Source: Geodermatophilus africanus (lineage in GTDB: Bacteria > Actinomycetota > Actinomycetes > Mycobacteriales > Geodermatophilaceae). Taken from it: 64,000 nt of DNA. Made by a program: the position numbers and the translations under genes. The stretch is from positions 62,001 through 126,000 of the forward strand of contig NZ_FNOT01000011.1 of the NCBI RefSeq assembly GCF_900107105.1, written 5' to 3'. This document shows, piece by piece, positions 51,925 through 61,273 of the stretch (position 1 is the stretch's first letter; every line of letters starts with the position of its first letter). Under the pieces are notes generated by a model. That model had not been told where the DNA came from and did no database searches. It was given only the letters and a program-made list of their open reading frames with translations.

Positions 51925-52866
51925 ATGACGGTGAGGACGGTCGCGATCGCATGTCAGGGCGGCGGCAGCCACACGGCGTTCACCGGCGGTGTGCTGCAGC
52001 GCCTGCTGGCCGACCAGGACCACCGGGTCGTGGCGCTGTCCGGCACCTCCGGTGGTGCGGTCTGCGCCCTGCTGGCCTGGTACGGCCTGCTGACCGGCGG
52101 CGCGGCCGAGGCCGGCCGGCTGCTGGAGCGCTTCTGGGAGGCCAACGCCGCCACCACGCTGAGCGGGAAGCTGGCCAACGCCTGGCTGGTCGGTCTGGCT
52201 CGGCTGGAGGGGCGGGTGTCGCTGCCGACGGTGAGCCCGTACGCCTACCCGGACGTCGCCGGTCCCGCCCTCACCGACCTGCTGACCGACCACGTGGACG
52301 TCGACCGGCTCGCCCGGCTGCAGGAGTCCCCGCCGGAGGACCAGCCGCTGCTGCTCGTCGGCGCCGTCGACGTCCTCAGCGGCGACTTCCAGGCCTTCTC
52401 CAGCCGGCGCGGGGAGATCACCGTCAACGCCGTGCTCGCCTCGGCCGCCGTCCCGCTGCTCTTCCGCGCCGTCGAGGAGCGGGGCCGCTTCTACTGGGAC
52501 GGGCTGTTCAGCCAGAACCCACCGGTGCGCGAGCTGCCGGACGCCGGGCCGGAGGAGATCTGGGTGGTCCGGATCAACCCGCGCGCCCGGGCCACCGAGC
52601 CGAAGTCGGTGGGCGCCATCGCGGACCGGCGCAACGAGCTGGCCGGCAACCTCTCGCTGGAGCAGGAGCTGTACGTCATCCGCAAGGTCAACGGGTGGGC
52701 GGACCGTCTCGGCCCCCCGTATCGGCGCATCGAGGTCCGGGAGATCACCCTGGATTTCGACCTCGACCTGCCCAGCAAGCTCGACCGCAACCCCGCCTTC
52801 CTGCGCCGGCTCTTCGACGCCGGGCGGGAGCAGGCGGACGCCTTCCTGGCCGGGCTGCCCCGCTGA
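51925..52866 (+). CDS. Patatin-like phospholipase
   Basis: Serine acyl hydrolase of 313 residues with a Ser-Asp dyad. The glycine-rich oxyanion loop is CQGGGSHTAFTGG, the nucleophile is Ser42 in ALSGTSGGAVCALL, and the Asp is in FYWDGLFSQNPPV. ATG 51925 follows GAGGGG; an in-frame ATG at 51901 is a less likely start. Cytoplasmic, no signal peptide. Cleaves acyl chains from lipids in known members; the actual substrate is unknown. Confidence 0.9.
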   Translation: MTVRTVAIACQGGGSHTAFTGGVLQRLLADQDHRVVALSGTSGGAVCALLAWYGLLTGGAAEAGRLLERFWEANAATTLSGKLANAWLVGLARLEGRVSLPTVSPYAYPDVAGPALTDLLTDHVDVDRLARLQESPPEDQPLLLVGAVDVLSGDFQAFSSRRGEITVNAVLASAAVPLLFRAVEERGRFYWDGLFSQNPPVRELPDAGPEEIWVVRINPRARATEPKSVGAIADRRNELAGNLSLEQELYVIRKVNGWADRLGPPYRRIEVREITLDFDLDLPSKLDRNPAFLRRLFDAGREQADAFLAGLPR

Positions 52867-53089
52867 CCGCAGGCCTGCCGGTCTCCCGGCGTCCCCGCCA
52901 GAGGGCTGACCCTGCTCGCCGAGAGTCGTCCGTGACGTGGCGTGCGGACATGCGGGGACGGGCCGTTCGTCCCTGCCGCCACTCCGATGGCCAGGGTGAG
53001 GGTGGGCGGGTCCTGGAAGCCCGGCCCCTACCACCGTGGTGCTCGAGGTCCGGCCCGGAACTTCCCCGCACCCGACCCCGAGGCCCGTC

Positions 53090-54316
53090 ATGACCGCAGT
53101 CGCAGAACAGATTGGCAGTTCCATCCGTCCCTTCCGCGTGGAGTTCGCGGAGGAGGCGCTCACCGACCTGCGCCGCCGGCTCGCCGCGACGCGCTGGCCC
53201 TCCCGGGAGCTGGTCGACGACCGGTCGCAGGGCGTGCAGCTGGCGACGGCGCAGGAGCTCTGCCGCTACTGGGCGAACGACTACGACCTGCGCCGGGTCG
53301 AGGCGCGGCTGAACGCGCTGCCGCAGTTCACGACCGTGATCGACGGGGTGGACGTCCACTTCGTCCACGTGCGGTCGCCGCACCCGGACGCGCTGCCGCT
53401 GATCATGACGCACGGCTGGCCGGGCTCGGTGATCGAGCTGCTCGACTCCATCGGCCCGCTCACCGACCCGACCGCGCACGGCGGCCGCGCCGAGGACGCC
53501 TTCGACCTCGTGCTGCCGTCCCTGCCCGGCTACGGCTTCTCCGGCGAGCCGACCGAGGTCGGCTGGGACGTCGCCCGCGTCGGGCGCGCGTGGGCGGAGC
53601 TGATGGACCGCCTCGGCTACACGCGCTACGTCGCCCAGGGCGGCGACGTGGGCGCCGGCGTCACCGACGCGATGGGGCGCCAGGCTCCCGAGGGGCTGCT
53701 CGGCATCCACACCAACCTGCTCGTGACGGTGCTGGGCGCGCCCCCGTCGGCGGACAGCGAGCAGGAGCGCGCGGCTCTCGCCGCGATCGCCACCTTCCAG
53801 GCGGAGGGCTTCGCCTACTTCCTGGAGCAGGCCACCCGCCCGCAGACAATCGGCTACGCCCTGCTGGACTCACCGGCCGCCTTGGCGGCCTGGCTCCTCG
53901 ACCACGACACAGACTCCTACCACAAGATCTTCCGCGCCTTCGTCGACGGGGAGCCCGCGGGGAACCTCACCCGGGACAACCTCCTCGACAACATCACGCT
54001 GTACTGGCTGACCGGCACCGGGGCCTCGGCGGCCCGGTCGTACTGGGACAGCTACGGAGTCGCCGCTCAGGCCGGTGCAGCAGGCCGGACTCCTCCGGAG
54101 GTCACGGTCCCGGTCGGCTTCACCACGTTCCCCGGTGAGATCTGGCGCAGCCCGCGGAGTTGGGTCGAGCGGTCCTACCCCACCCTCACCTACTTCAACG
54201 AGGTCGACCGGGGCGGCCACTTCGCCGCCTGGGAGGAGCCCGAGCTGTTCGCCTCCGAGATCCGGAAGGCGTTCGGGCCGCTGCGCGCGGCGCAGATCCC
54301 CGAGCAGCGTCGCTGA
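53090..54316 (+). CDS. Epoxide hydrolase (EHN-type alpha/beta hydrolase)
   Basis: 408 residues. The N-terminal EHN lid domain (about 10-110: PFRVEFAEEALTDLRRRLA, WANDYDLRRVEARLNALPQF) precedes an alpha/beta hydrolase core. The HGWPG oxyanion motif is at 109-113, the nucleophile Asp186 in VAQGGDVGAGV, and His in RGGHFAAWEEPELFA. This set defines microsomal-type epoxide hydrolases, which add water to epoxides. ATG with GAGG upstream. Converges on the aminotransferase gene. Confidence 0.92.
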   Translation: MTAVAEQIGSSIRPFRVEFAEEALTDLRRRLAATRWPSRELVDDRSQGVQLATAQELCRYWANDYDLRRVEARLNALPQFTTVIDGVDVHFVHVRSPHPDALPLIMTHGWPGSVIELLDSIGPLTDPTAHGGRAEDAFDLVLPSLPGYGFSGEPTEVGWDVARVGRAWAELMDRLGYTRYVAQGGDVGAGVTDAMGRQAPEGLLGIHTNLLVTVLGAPPSADSEQERAALAAIATFQAEGFAYFLEQATRPQTIGYALLDSPAALAAWLLDHDTDSYHKIFRAFVDGEPAGNLTRDNLLDNITLYWLTGTGASAARSYWDSYGVAAQAGAAGRTPPEVTVPVGFTTFPGEIWRSPRSWVERSYPTLTYFNEVDRGGHFAAWEEPELFASEIRKAFGPLRAAQIPEQRR

Positions 54317-54332
54317 CCTGGTCCGCCGGGGC

Positions 54333-55496
54333 TCAGCCGGCGGCGAGCGCGGCGCCCATCCGCTCGACGACTTGCACCAGCACCGGCCGCGGCGTCGCGA
54401 CGTTGAGCCGGACGTACTGCTCACCCGCCAGCCCGCACAGCAGCCCGTCGGTCAGCGCCACCCCGGCCCGGTCGAGGAAGAACGCGCCCGGCTCGGACAG
54501 CCCCAGCTCGCGGCAGTCCAGCCACGCCAGGTAGGTGCCCTCCGGCGGGGTGTACCGGACGCCGGGCAGGTGCTCGGCGACCAGCTCGGCCAGCAGCCGG
54601 CGGTTGCCGTCCAGGTACGCCAGGACGTCGGCCAGCCAGCCGGCGCCGTCGGTGTAGGCGGCGGTGTTCGCCACGACGCCGAGGGTCGAGGCGCCGTGCT
54701 CGGCGTGCAGCCCCACCCGCGCCCAGGTCTCGGCGTCCGCGTCGTTGGACAGCACCAGCTGGGCGCACTTCAGGCCCGGCAGGTTCCACGCCTTGGACGC
54801 CGAGGTGGCGCTGACCGCGTGCGCCGCCGGGACCTCGCCGAGCGACGCGTAGGGCACGTGCCGGTGCCCCGGGTACACCAGCGGCGCGTGGATCTCGTCG
54901 GAGAACACCCGCCCGCCGTGCCGGTCCACCACCTCCGCGACCGCGGTCATCTCCGCCGGTTCGAGCACCCGGCCGATCGGGTTGTGCGGGTCGCACAGCA
55001 CCAGGAGGTGCCCGCCGGCGCGGAACGCCGCGTCGAGCGCGTCGAGGTCGTAGACGTACCGGTCGCCGTCCCGAACCATCGGCACCTCGATGACCTCGCG
55101 GCCCAGCGCAGGCGGCACCGTGAGGAAGGGCATGTAGGCCGGGGTCGGCAGGACCACCGGGCTCCCCGGCCGGGAGAAGTGCTCGATCGCGGCGGCCAGG
55201 CCGGCCAGGACGTCGGCCACCGGCCGCACCCGCTCGGGCGGCACCGCCCAGCCGTACCGGTCGGCCGACCACGCCGCGTACGCCTCCGACATGCCCCGCA
55301 GCAGCGCCGGGGGCAGATAGCCGAGCGCCGCGGCGTCCACCGCCGCGTGCAGCGCCTCGGTCACCGCCGGCGCGGTGCCGAAGTCCATCTCCGCGACGAA
55401 GGACCCGATCGCCTGCGGGTACAGCGACCACTTGAGGCCGCCGCGGCGCCGCAGCTCCTCGACGGTCAGGTCGTCGAACCCGGCGACGTCAGGCAC
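54333..55496 (-). CDS. PatB/MalY-type aminotransferase (C-S lyase-like)
   Basis: PLP enzyme of fold type I, 387 residues from a GTG at 55496. The PLP Lys is in VSATSASKAWNLPGLKCAQ, with CDPHNPIGRVLEPAE and GRVFSDEIHAPLVYPGHRH typical of the MalY/PatB group of cystathionine beta-lyases. The N-terminus (LKWSLYPQAIGSFVAEMDFG) fits as well. It overlaps the end of the upstream flavoprotein gene by 8 bases, so both are coexpressed. Likely cleaves C-S bonds of cystathionine or cysteine conjugates. Confidence 0.9.
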   Translation of the reverse strand: MPDVAGFDDLTVEELRRRGGLKWSLYPQAIGSFVAEMDFGTAPAVTEALHAAVDAAALGYLPPALLRGMSEAYAAWSADRYGWAVPPERVRPVADVLAGLAAAIEHFSRPGSPVVLPTPAYMPFLTVPPALGREVIEVPMVRDGDRYVYDLDALDAAFRAGGHLLVLCDPHNPIGRVLEPAEMTAVAEVVDRHGGRVFSDEIHAPLVYPGHRHVPYASLGEVPAAHAVSATSASKAWNLPGLKCAQLVLSNDADAETWARVGLHAEHGASTLGVVANTAAYTDGAGWLADVLAYLDGNRRLLAELVAEHLPGVRYTPPEGTYLAWLDCRELGLSEPGAFFLDRAGVALTDGLLCGLAGEQYVRLNVATPRPVLVQVVERMGAALAAG

Positions 55497-58320
55497 GGGG
55501 CGCCCGGGCCAGCAGCTGCGCCAGGTGCACGCCCTCACGGCCGGCGAGCTGGTCGAGCTGGGTGCGGCAGGAGAACCCGTCGGCCAGCACGACGGCGTCC
55601 GGCCCGGCGGCGCGGACGGCGGGCAGCAGCTGGTGCTCGGCGATCGCCACCGACACGTCGTGGTGGCCGCGCTCGACGCCCCAGTTGCCGGCCAGCCCGC
55701 AGCAGCCGCCGACCCGGGTCACCGTGGCGCCGGCCTCGCGCAGCAGCCGCTCGTCGGTCGCCCACCCGAGGACGGCGTGGTGGTGGCAGTGCGGCTGGGC
55801 GACGACCTCCACCCCGGCGAGGGACGGCGGTGTCCAGCCCGGCGTCTCGCGCAACAGCTCGGCCAGCGTGCGGGTGCCCGCGGCGACCCGTTCCGCGGCC
55901 GGCCCGCCCACAAGCTCCAGGGCCTCGTGCCGCAGCACCGCGGTGCACGACGGCTCCAGGCCCACCACCGGGATGCCGTCGTCCACCAGCGGGGCGAGCA
56001 GCTCGACGGTGCGGCCCAGCGTGCGGCGGGCGGCATCGAGCTGACCGGTGGTGATCCAGGTCAGCCCGCAGCACGCCTCGGCCGGGGGCACCTGCACCCG
56101 GTAGCCGGCGTCCTCGAGCACGGCGGCCGTGGCGAGCGCGACCTCGGGGTCGAAGTGGTCGGTGAACGAGTCCACCCACAGCGCGACCGGCCGGCCCCCA
56201 CCCTCCGCCACCGGGCGCTCCGCCCACGTCTCGCGGAACGTCCGGTCGGCGAACGCCGGCAGCGAGCGGCGCTGGTCGACGCCGGCGCCCCACTTGGCCA
56301 GCCGGCCGCCCAGCCGCGATCCCGTGACCGCGTTGGCCAGCCGGGGCGCGCGGGCGGCGACGTCGGCCCAGCGCGGCAGCCAGCCCAGCGTGTAGTGGGA
56401 GCGCGGGCGCAGCCGCCGGCGGTAGGACTGGTGCAGCACCTCGGCCTTGTAGGAGGCCATGTCCACGCCGGTCGGGCAGTCCCGCGAGCAGCCCTTGCAC
56501 GACAGGCAGAGGTCCAGCGCGTCGTGCACCTCGGGCGAGCGCCAGTCCCGCACCGGCCCGCCCGGCGCGAGCACCTCCTGCAGCACCCGGGCCCGGCCGC
56601 GCGTGGTGTCCTTCTCCTCCCGCGTCGCCGGCCACGACGGGCACATCACCCCGCCGCCGGCCTGCAGGTCGGCCCGGCACTTGCCGACCCCGGTGCAGCG
56701 GTGCACCGCGGCGGAGAAGTCGCCGCCGTCGTGGCGGTAGGCCAGCGCCAGGCCGTGCGTGTGCCGGGGGGCGGCGGCCATGCGGATGTCGTCCTCGACC
56801 CGCGCCGGGCGGACCAGGACGCCGGGGTTGAGCACGTCGGCCGGGTCGAACAGGGCCTTGACCCGCTCGAAGAGGCCGAGCACGTGCGGGGAGTACATCG
56901 ACGACAGCAGCTCGCTGCGCGCCCGGCCGTCGCCGTGCTCGCCGGACGCCGACCCGCCGTAGCGGGCGACCAGCACGGCGGCGTCGGTGACGAAGGCCCG
57001 GTAGGCCTCGCGGCCCCGGTCCTCGCCACGACCGAGCGGGAAGTCGATGCGCACGTGCACGCAGCCGTCGCCGAAGTGGCCGTACGGGACGCCCTGCAGC
57101 CCGTGCTGCCCGAGCAGCGCCTCGAAGTCGCGCAGGTAGGCGCCCAGCTGCTCGACCGGGACGGCGGCGTCCTCCCAGCCGGCGTGTGCGGGGCGCCCGT
57201 CGGAGGTGCGGGCGGCCAGGCCCGCGCCGTCCTCGCGGATCCGCCAGATCGCCGCCGCCTCGGCGACGTCGGTGACCACCATCGAGTCCAGCGCACCGGC
57301 GGCGCCCAGTACGCCCTTCGCCTTCGCCTCGACCTCGGCGACCGTGTCGCCGGTCAGCTCGACGATCAGCCAGCCGTCGCCGCGGGGCAGGTCGGGCACG
57401 ACGGCCGCGGGGACGTCGCGCAGCCGCTGCACGATGCGCTGGTCGAGGCCCTCGACGGCGGTCGGCTCGTGCGGCAGCAGCCCCGGCGTGGCGTCGGCGG
57501 CGTGGGCCATCGACGGGTAGCCGAGCACGACCAGGCCGCGGAACGGGGCGTCGGTGACCAGCCGCACGGTCGCGCCGAGCACCACCGCGAGCGTGCCCTC
57601 GCTGCCGACCAGCGCGCGGGCGACGTCGAAGCCGCGCTCGGGCAGCAGGTGCTCCAGCGAGTAGCCCGACACCTGACGGCCGAAGCGGCCGAGCTCGGTG
57701 CGGATCGCCGCCAGCTCGCCGTCCACCAGGGTGCGCAGCTCGTCGAGCACCCCGCCGCCCGCCGCGCCGTCCGTCCCGAGCCGCAGCCGCTCGCCGGCGC
57801 CGGTGACGACGTCGAGGCCGACCACGTTGTCCGACGTCCGGCCGTAACCCAGGGCGCGCGAGCCGCAGGCGTTGTTGCCGATCATCCCGCCGATCGTGCA
57901 GCGGTTGTGCGTGCTCGGGTCGGGGCCGAAGCGCAGCCCGTGCGGCCGGGCCGCGGCCTGCAGCGCCGCCTGCACCACGCCGGGGTCGACGGTCGCCGTC
58001 CGGGCCTCGGGGTCGACGCCGTGCACCCGGGACAGGTACCGGCTGGTGTCGAGGACGACGCCGGGGCCGACCGCGTTGCCGGCGATCGAGGTGCCCGCGC
58101 CGCGCGCGGTGAACGGCACGCCGAGCCCCCGGCAGACGGCGAGGGTGGCCTCGATCTCGTCGGGGTGCCGCGGCCGCACCACCGCGCGGGGCAGCACCCG
58201 GTACAGCGAGCCGTCGGAGGAGTACAGCGCCCGGGCCAGGCCGGAGTCGTCGACGTCGCCGACCCCCGCCCGGCGCAGCGCCCCCGCCAGGTCGGTCGCC
58301 ACGTCCGGTGCCAGCGTCAT
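55489..58320 (-). CDS. FAD/Fe-S D-lactate or D-2-hydroxyacid dehydrogenase-type protein
   Basis: Large oxidoreductase of 943 residues. An N-terminal PCMH FAD domain (about 30-250; FTARGAGTSIAGNAVGPGVV, CTIGGMIGNNACGSRALGYG) is followed by an FAD-oxidase C domain (about 280-520). Next come ferredoxin motifs (CTGVGKCRADLQAGG..MCPS and CLSCKGCSRDCPTGVDM) and two CCG-type cysteine domains (CCGLTWITTG, CCGLAGNWGVERGHHD). This fused layout is that of D-lactate and D-2-hydroxyglutarate dehydrogenases that pass electrons to the respiratory chain. It would complement LutABC (L-lactate) elsewhere in the window. Substrate by family analogy. Confidence 0.9.
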   Translation of the reverse strand: MTLAPDVATDLAGALRRAGVGDVDDSGLARALYSSDGSLYRVLPRAVVRPRHPDEIEATLAVCRGLGVPFTARGAGTSIAGNAVGPGVVLDTSRYLSRVHGVDPEARTATVDPGVVQAALQAAARPHGLRFGPDPSTHNRCTIGGMIGNNACGSRALGYGRTSDNVVGLDVVTGAGERLRLGTDGAAGGGVLDELRTLVDGELAAIRTELGRFGRQVSGYSLEHLLPERGFDVARALVGSEGTLAVVLGATVRLVTDAPFRGLVVLGYPSMAHAADATPGLLPHEPTAVEGLDQRIVQRLRDVPAAVVPDLPRGDGWLIVELTGDTVAEVEAKAKGVLGAAGALDSMVVTDVAEAAAIWRIREDGAGLAARTSDGRPAHAGWEDAAVPVEQLGAYLRDFEALLGQHGLQGVPYGHFGDGCVHVRIDFPLGRGEDRGREAYRAFVTDAAVLVARYGGSASGEHGDGRARSELLSSMYSPHVLGLFERVKALFDPADVLNPGVLVRPARVEDDIRMAAAPRHTHGLALAYRHDGGDFSAAVHRCTGVGKCRADLQAGGGVMCPSWPATREEKDTTRGRARVLQEVLAPGGPVRDWRSPEVHDALDLCLSCKGCSRDCPTGVDMASYKAEVLHQSYRRRLRPRSHYTLGWLPRWADVAARAPRLANAVTGSRLGGRLAKWGAGVDQRRSLPAFADRTFRETWAERPVAEGGGRPVALWVDSFTDHFDPEVALATAAVLEDAGYRVQVPPAEACCGLTWITTGQLDAARRTLGRTVELLAPLVDDGIPVVGLEPSCTAVLRHEALELVGGPAAERVAAGTRTLAELLRETPGWTPPSLAGVEVVAQPHCHHHAVLGWATDERLLREAGATVTRVGGCCGLAGNWGVERGHHDVSVAIAEHQLLPAVRAAGPDAVVLADGFSCRTQLDQLAGREGVHLAQLLARAPRA

Positions 58321-58473
58321 CCGTGCTCCCTCGTCGTCCTCGGTACCCGCGCGACCGGTCCCGGACGGCGCAGAGTCTCCCTTCTACACCTGGCCGGCCC
58401 CCGACCGGCGCGTCGGCCGTCGGCGGGACGTCGGGCCCTGTCCGGACCGGAGCGCGGTCGCCAGCCTGGGTGG

Positions 58474-58923
58474 GTGGCCTTCGACGTCGAGCGGCTGATG
58501 CGGCTGTGGTCGGAACCCCTGCCGGTGGACGACGGCGCCGCCGCCGCGGCCTTCCAGGAGGTGTACGCCGACCCGGTGACGGTCAACGGCACGCCGATGT
58601 CGCCGGCGGACCTCGTCGACCGGGCGCGGGCCGTGCAGCACGTCTTCGCGCCGGTGCGCCGCGAGGTCCTGTCGGTCGTCGAGCAGGGGGACCGGGTCGC
58701 CGTCGCGTTCCGGATGGGCGGCCGTCAGGTCGGCACCTGGACGACGTCCGCCGGCCCCGTGCCGGCCACCGGGCGGGAGCTGTGGCTGCGGGTGATCGAC
58801 GTCCTCACCGTCGTCGACGGCCGGATCACCGAGATCGTCATGGTCGCCGACGAGCTGGGCGCCCTGGTCGGCCTGGACGCCGTCCGGCTGCGGACCCCGG
58901 CCGACGCGGTGACCGCCGACTGA
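58474..58923 (+). CDS. SnoaL-like / NTF2-fold protein
   Basis: 149 residues (GTG 58474; an ATG at 58498 is possible). The alpha+beta pattern with EVYADPVTVNGTPMSPADLV, AFRMGGRQVGTWTTSAG and RVIDVLTVVDGRITEIVM matches SnoaL-like ester-cyclase or polyketide-cyclase folds, where a small ligand binds a cone-shaped pocket. Divergent from the large flavoprotein with about 150 bases between. Ligand or reaction unknown. Confidence 0.75.
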   Translation: MAFDVERLMRLWSEPLPVDDGAAAAAFQEVYADPVTVNGTPMSPADLVDRARAVQHVFAPVRREVLSVVEQGDRVAVAFRMGGRQVGTWTTSAGPVPATGRELWLRVIDVLTVVDGRITEIVMVADELGALVGLDAVRLRTPADAVTAD

Positions 58924-59054
58924 CACCCGCTGGCCGCGCTGGGTGACCTCCCCGGTCGGGAGCGTGATGCCCGGCCGCGCGTCCGCGCCGCGGCCGCCGA
59001 CACGCGCGCCCGTGTCCGACCAGGGCCTTCGCACGTCCCCGATCCTCGATCGCC

Positions 59055-59546
59055 ATGACGGGCAGGCGTGGACTCCTCGGGACCGACATCCCGGTCGTGA
59101 CGGCGGTGACCCGGCTGGACTTCCTGAGCCGGCGGGACAGCGCGGCCGCGGCGGCTCCGCCACCCGCCGTCCGGCCCTCGCACACGTGGACCGACCACCT
59201 GCGCGGGCAGGTCGAGCCGCTGGACCTCGACGAGTCCCTCGAGTTGCTGGACCTCGGCGTCGGTGTCGCCCGCCAGGCCTACGACGCGCAACACCGGGGC
59301 ATCCGCGCCGCCCTGCGCGCCGGGGCCTCGTGGGAGCGCATCGGCGCCGTGCTGGGCACCACCGCGCTGACCGCGTGGAACGGCCACCAGCGGTGGATCG
59401 AGGAGCAGGTCGAGCTTTTCGAGCTCACCGGCCGCGACGGGCTGGACGACGTCGGCGCGGTCGAGGCGCTGCGCCTGGCCGGTGAGCGCCCCGCGGGTCT
59501 CGGCTACGTCACGCGGGCCGCGGCGCCCGAAGGTGCGTCCGACTAG
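59055..59546 (+). CDS. Hypothetical protein with a possible helix-turn-helix
   Basis: 163 residues from the ATG at 59055. The N-terminal 45 residues are Ala/Pro-rich and may be disordered. The C-terminal part is helical and includes HRGIRAALRAGASWERIGAV followed by LGTTALTAW, which resembles the A.R.GASW..IG..LG short helix-turn-helix found in many small actinobacterial proteins. No other domain. Orientation and frame are supported by this motif. Function unknown. Confidence 0.6.
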   Translation: MTGRRGLLGTDIPVVTAVTRLDFLSRRDSAAAAAPPPAVRPSHTWTDHLRGQVEPLDLDESLELLDLGVGVARQAYDAQHRGIRAALRAGASWERIGAVLGTTALTAWNGHQRWIEEQVELFELTGRDGLDDVGAVEALRLAGERPAGLGYVTRAAAPEGASD

Positions 59547-59803
59547 ATGTAGCCGGCCATCAAGTTGGTGCCAGGCGGCTGATCGGTGGCCGACCGCCGA
59601 GCGGCCCACCGGGGGACGACCGCCTCCGGACGGACGGTGTCGTCCTGCCGTGGCGCGGCGGTACAGCCGAGGAGACGCCGGAGCGAGGGAGCGACCGCGG
59701 GATCCCGGTCCCGTGGGCGGGCGCATGCCGGAGAGGCGTGGCCACCGGGACGCGGTCCCGGCAGTCTGGCCGCCCGGACTCCACCCAGGAAGCGGGGCTG
59801 ATC
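59547..59803. other. Gap with palindrome before phosphotransferase
   Basis: 257 bases without a supported gene. CCGGGAC-GCG-GTCCCGG (59745-59761) is a perfect 7-bp inverted repeat 43 bases before the downstream ATG, possibly an operator or leader hairpin. Confidence 0.3.
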
Positions 59804-60880
59804 ATGGTCGAGGACGCTGCACCGCTGGTCGGTGGGACGGACGGGGAGCTGCTCGCCGGGGGCCGGACCTCGCCCGGCGTGGTCCGCATCGGGAACGCGG
59901 TGCACCGCCCGGTCCGCCGGTGGACGACGACGGTGCACGCGGTGCTGCGGCACCTGGAACGGGCGGGGTTCACCGGGGCGCCCCGGGTGCTCGGGTTCGA
60001 CGACGCGGGGCGGGAGGTGCTCACCTATCTGGAGGGGGAGACGGCCGGTGAGGCGCCCTGGCCGGCGTGGGTGTCCGCCGACGACGCCCTGACGCAGGTC
60101 GGCTCCTGGCTGCGTCGGCTGCACGACGCGACGGTCGGCTTCGTGCCACCGCCGGAGGCGGTGTGGTTCGCCGGCCGGCCCTGGCGACCGGGTCTGGTCA
60201 TCGGCCACCACGACGCGGCGCCGTACAACGCGGTCTGGCGGCGGGGACGGCTGGTCGGCTTCGTGGACTGGGACGTCGCGGGGCCGTCGTCGCGGGAGTT
60301 CGACCTGGCGTACTCGGCTCTGATGTGGGTGCCGCTGCTCGCCCCGGGATCCGCGTGGCCGGTCGCGTCCCGCCCAGTGGCGGAGCGGTACCGGCGCCTG
60401 CACCTGTTGCTGGACGCCTACGGGTACGACGAGGACCGCTCCGCGCTGCGGCAGGCCGTGCCCGCGCGTGCCCGGAGGAATGCCGAGGTGACCCGTCGGC
60501 TCGCCGACAGCGGCGACCCGGTGTTCCGGGCGCTCCGTGGCCAGGCCGCCGACCTGGACCGGTCCGCGCAGCAGGTCGACGAGCTCCCGGAGTCCTTCTG
60601 GCGGCGACCCGCAGCCGACCCCGGACCTCGACCGCAGGAGTCACCTGGGGGCGAAGCCGGGGGCGGGGTGGGTAGCCTCTCGGCTCCGGATTTGATCGCG
60701 ACCGCCTCCGAGACCCCGTCCCGGAACGGCCTGCTACGGGTTGGTGCCGTGCTCGCCCGGCGACCGGCTCGCCTCCTCGACAGCGAGGGCGAACTGCGTG
60801 GTGACGCCGCCCTGCCAGCCGACCAGGCCGGGTGTCCCGGAACGCCCACCACGGGACACCGCCTCAGTCGGCCGTCATGA
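59804..60880 (+). CDS. APH-family phosphotransferase (copy 2) with unusual C-terminal tail
   Basis: 358 residues. The kinase-like core (about 1-265) has a Brenner loop VIGHHDAAPYNAVW and the metal Asp in GFVDWDVAGPSS. The N-terminal pattern RHLERAGFTGAPRVLGFDD matches the paralogue at 35106-35906. The core ends near ESFWRRP; the remaining 85 or so residues are low-complexity (Gly/Pro/Ala/Arg) and look unlike family members. This suggests the original stop was lost and translation now runs into former intergenic DNA. ATG preceded by AGGAAG. Substrate unknown. Confidence 0.75.
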   Translation: MVEDAAPLVGGTDGELLAGGRTSPGVVRIGNAVHRPVRRWTTTVHAVLRHLERAGFTGAPRVLGFDDAGREVLTYLEGETAGEAPWPAWVSADDALTQVGSWLRRLHDATVGFVPPPEAVWFAGRPWRPGLVIGHHDAAPYNAVWRRGRLVGFVDWDVAGPSSREFDLAYSALMWVPLLAPGSAWPVASRPVAERYRRLHLLLDAYGYDEDRSALRQAVPARARRNAEVTRRLADSGDPVFRALRGQAADLDRSAQQVDELPESFWRRPAADPGPRPQESPGGEAGGGVGSLSAPDLIATASETPSRNGLLRVGAVLARRPARLLDSEGELRGDAALPADQAGCPGTPTTGHRLSRPS

Positions 60881-60918
60881 GCGGCAGGATCACCCCCTCG
60901 AGCCGGTGCGATCACCGC

Positions 60919-61104
60919 TCAGGTCTCCGACAGCTGTAGGCGCCCGTCGACGTGGGTGACGAGGTACCGGTGCTCACTGGCGGACCAGGCACTGCCTCGG
61001 GACGAGCTGGCAGCCGCCCACCGACAGCCCCGTTCCAGGACGGTCTCCGCCGACTGCCGGCCGATCTCGATCCGGTGCTCGACCGGGACGGCGGTCCATC
61101 TCAT
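60919..61104 (-). CDS. Possible small hypothetical protein
   Basis: 61 residues from an ATG at 61104 (an upstream in-frame start at 61164 would give 81). It has a regular soluble composition with VPVEHRIEIGRQSAETVLER and HRYLVTHVDGRLQLSE. No family, and no strong ribosome-binding site. It lies in an otherwise empty 393-base gap (60881-61273). Coding status uncertain. Confidence 0.35.
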   Translation of the reverse strand: MRWTAVPVEHRIEIGRQSAETVLERGCRWAAASSSRGSAWSASEHRYLVTHVDGRLQLSET

Positions 61105-61273
61105 GAGGCGGCTGCGGCGTGGCTCGATCGGCCCCCGTAGCCGGCCTGTGCATCGCCTGGCCACAGGACGTCGAACACCGGCTCACGGTGCGAACGGGGC
61201 GGCAGGTCGGGGCGCCCCAGGGGGAGCGGAGGACGGTGGCCGGTGCTCGGCTCGGCGTCGTCAGACTGGGCCG

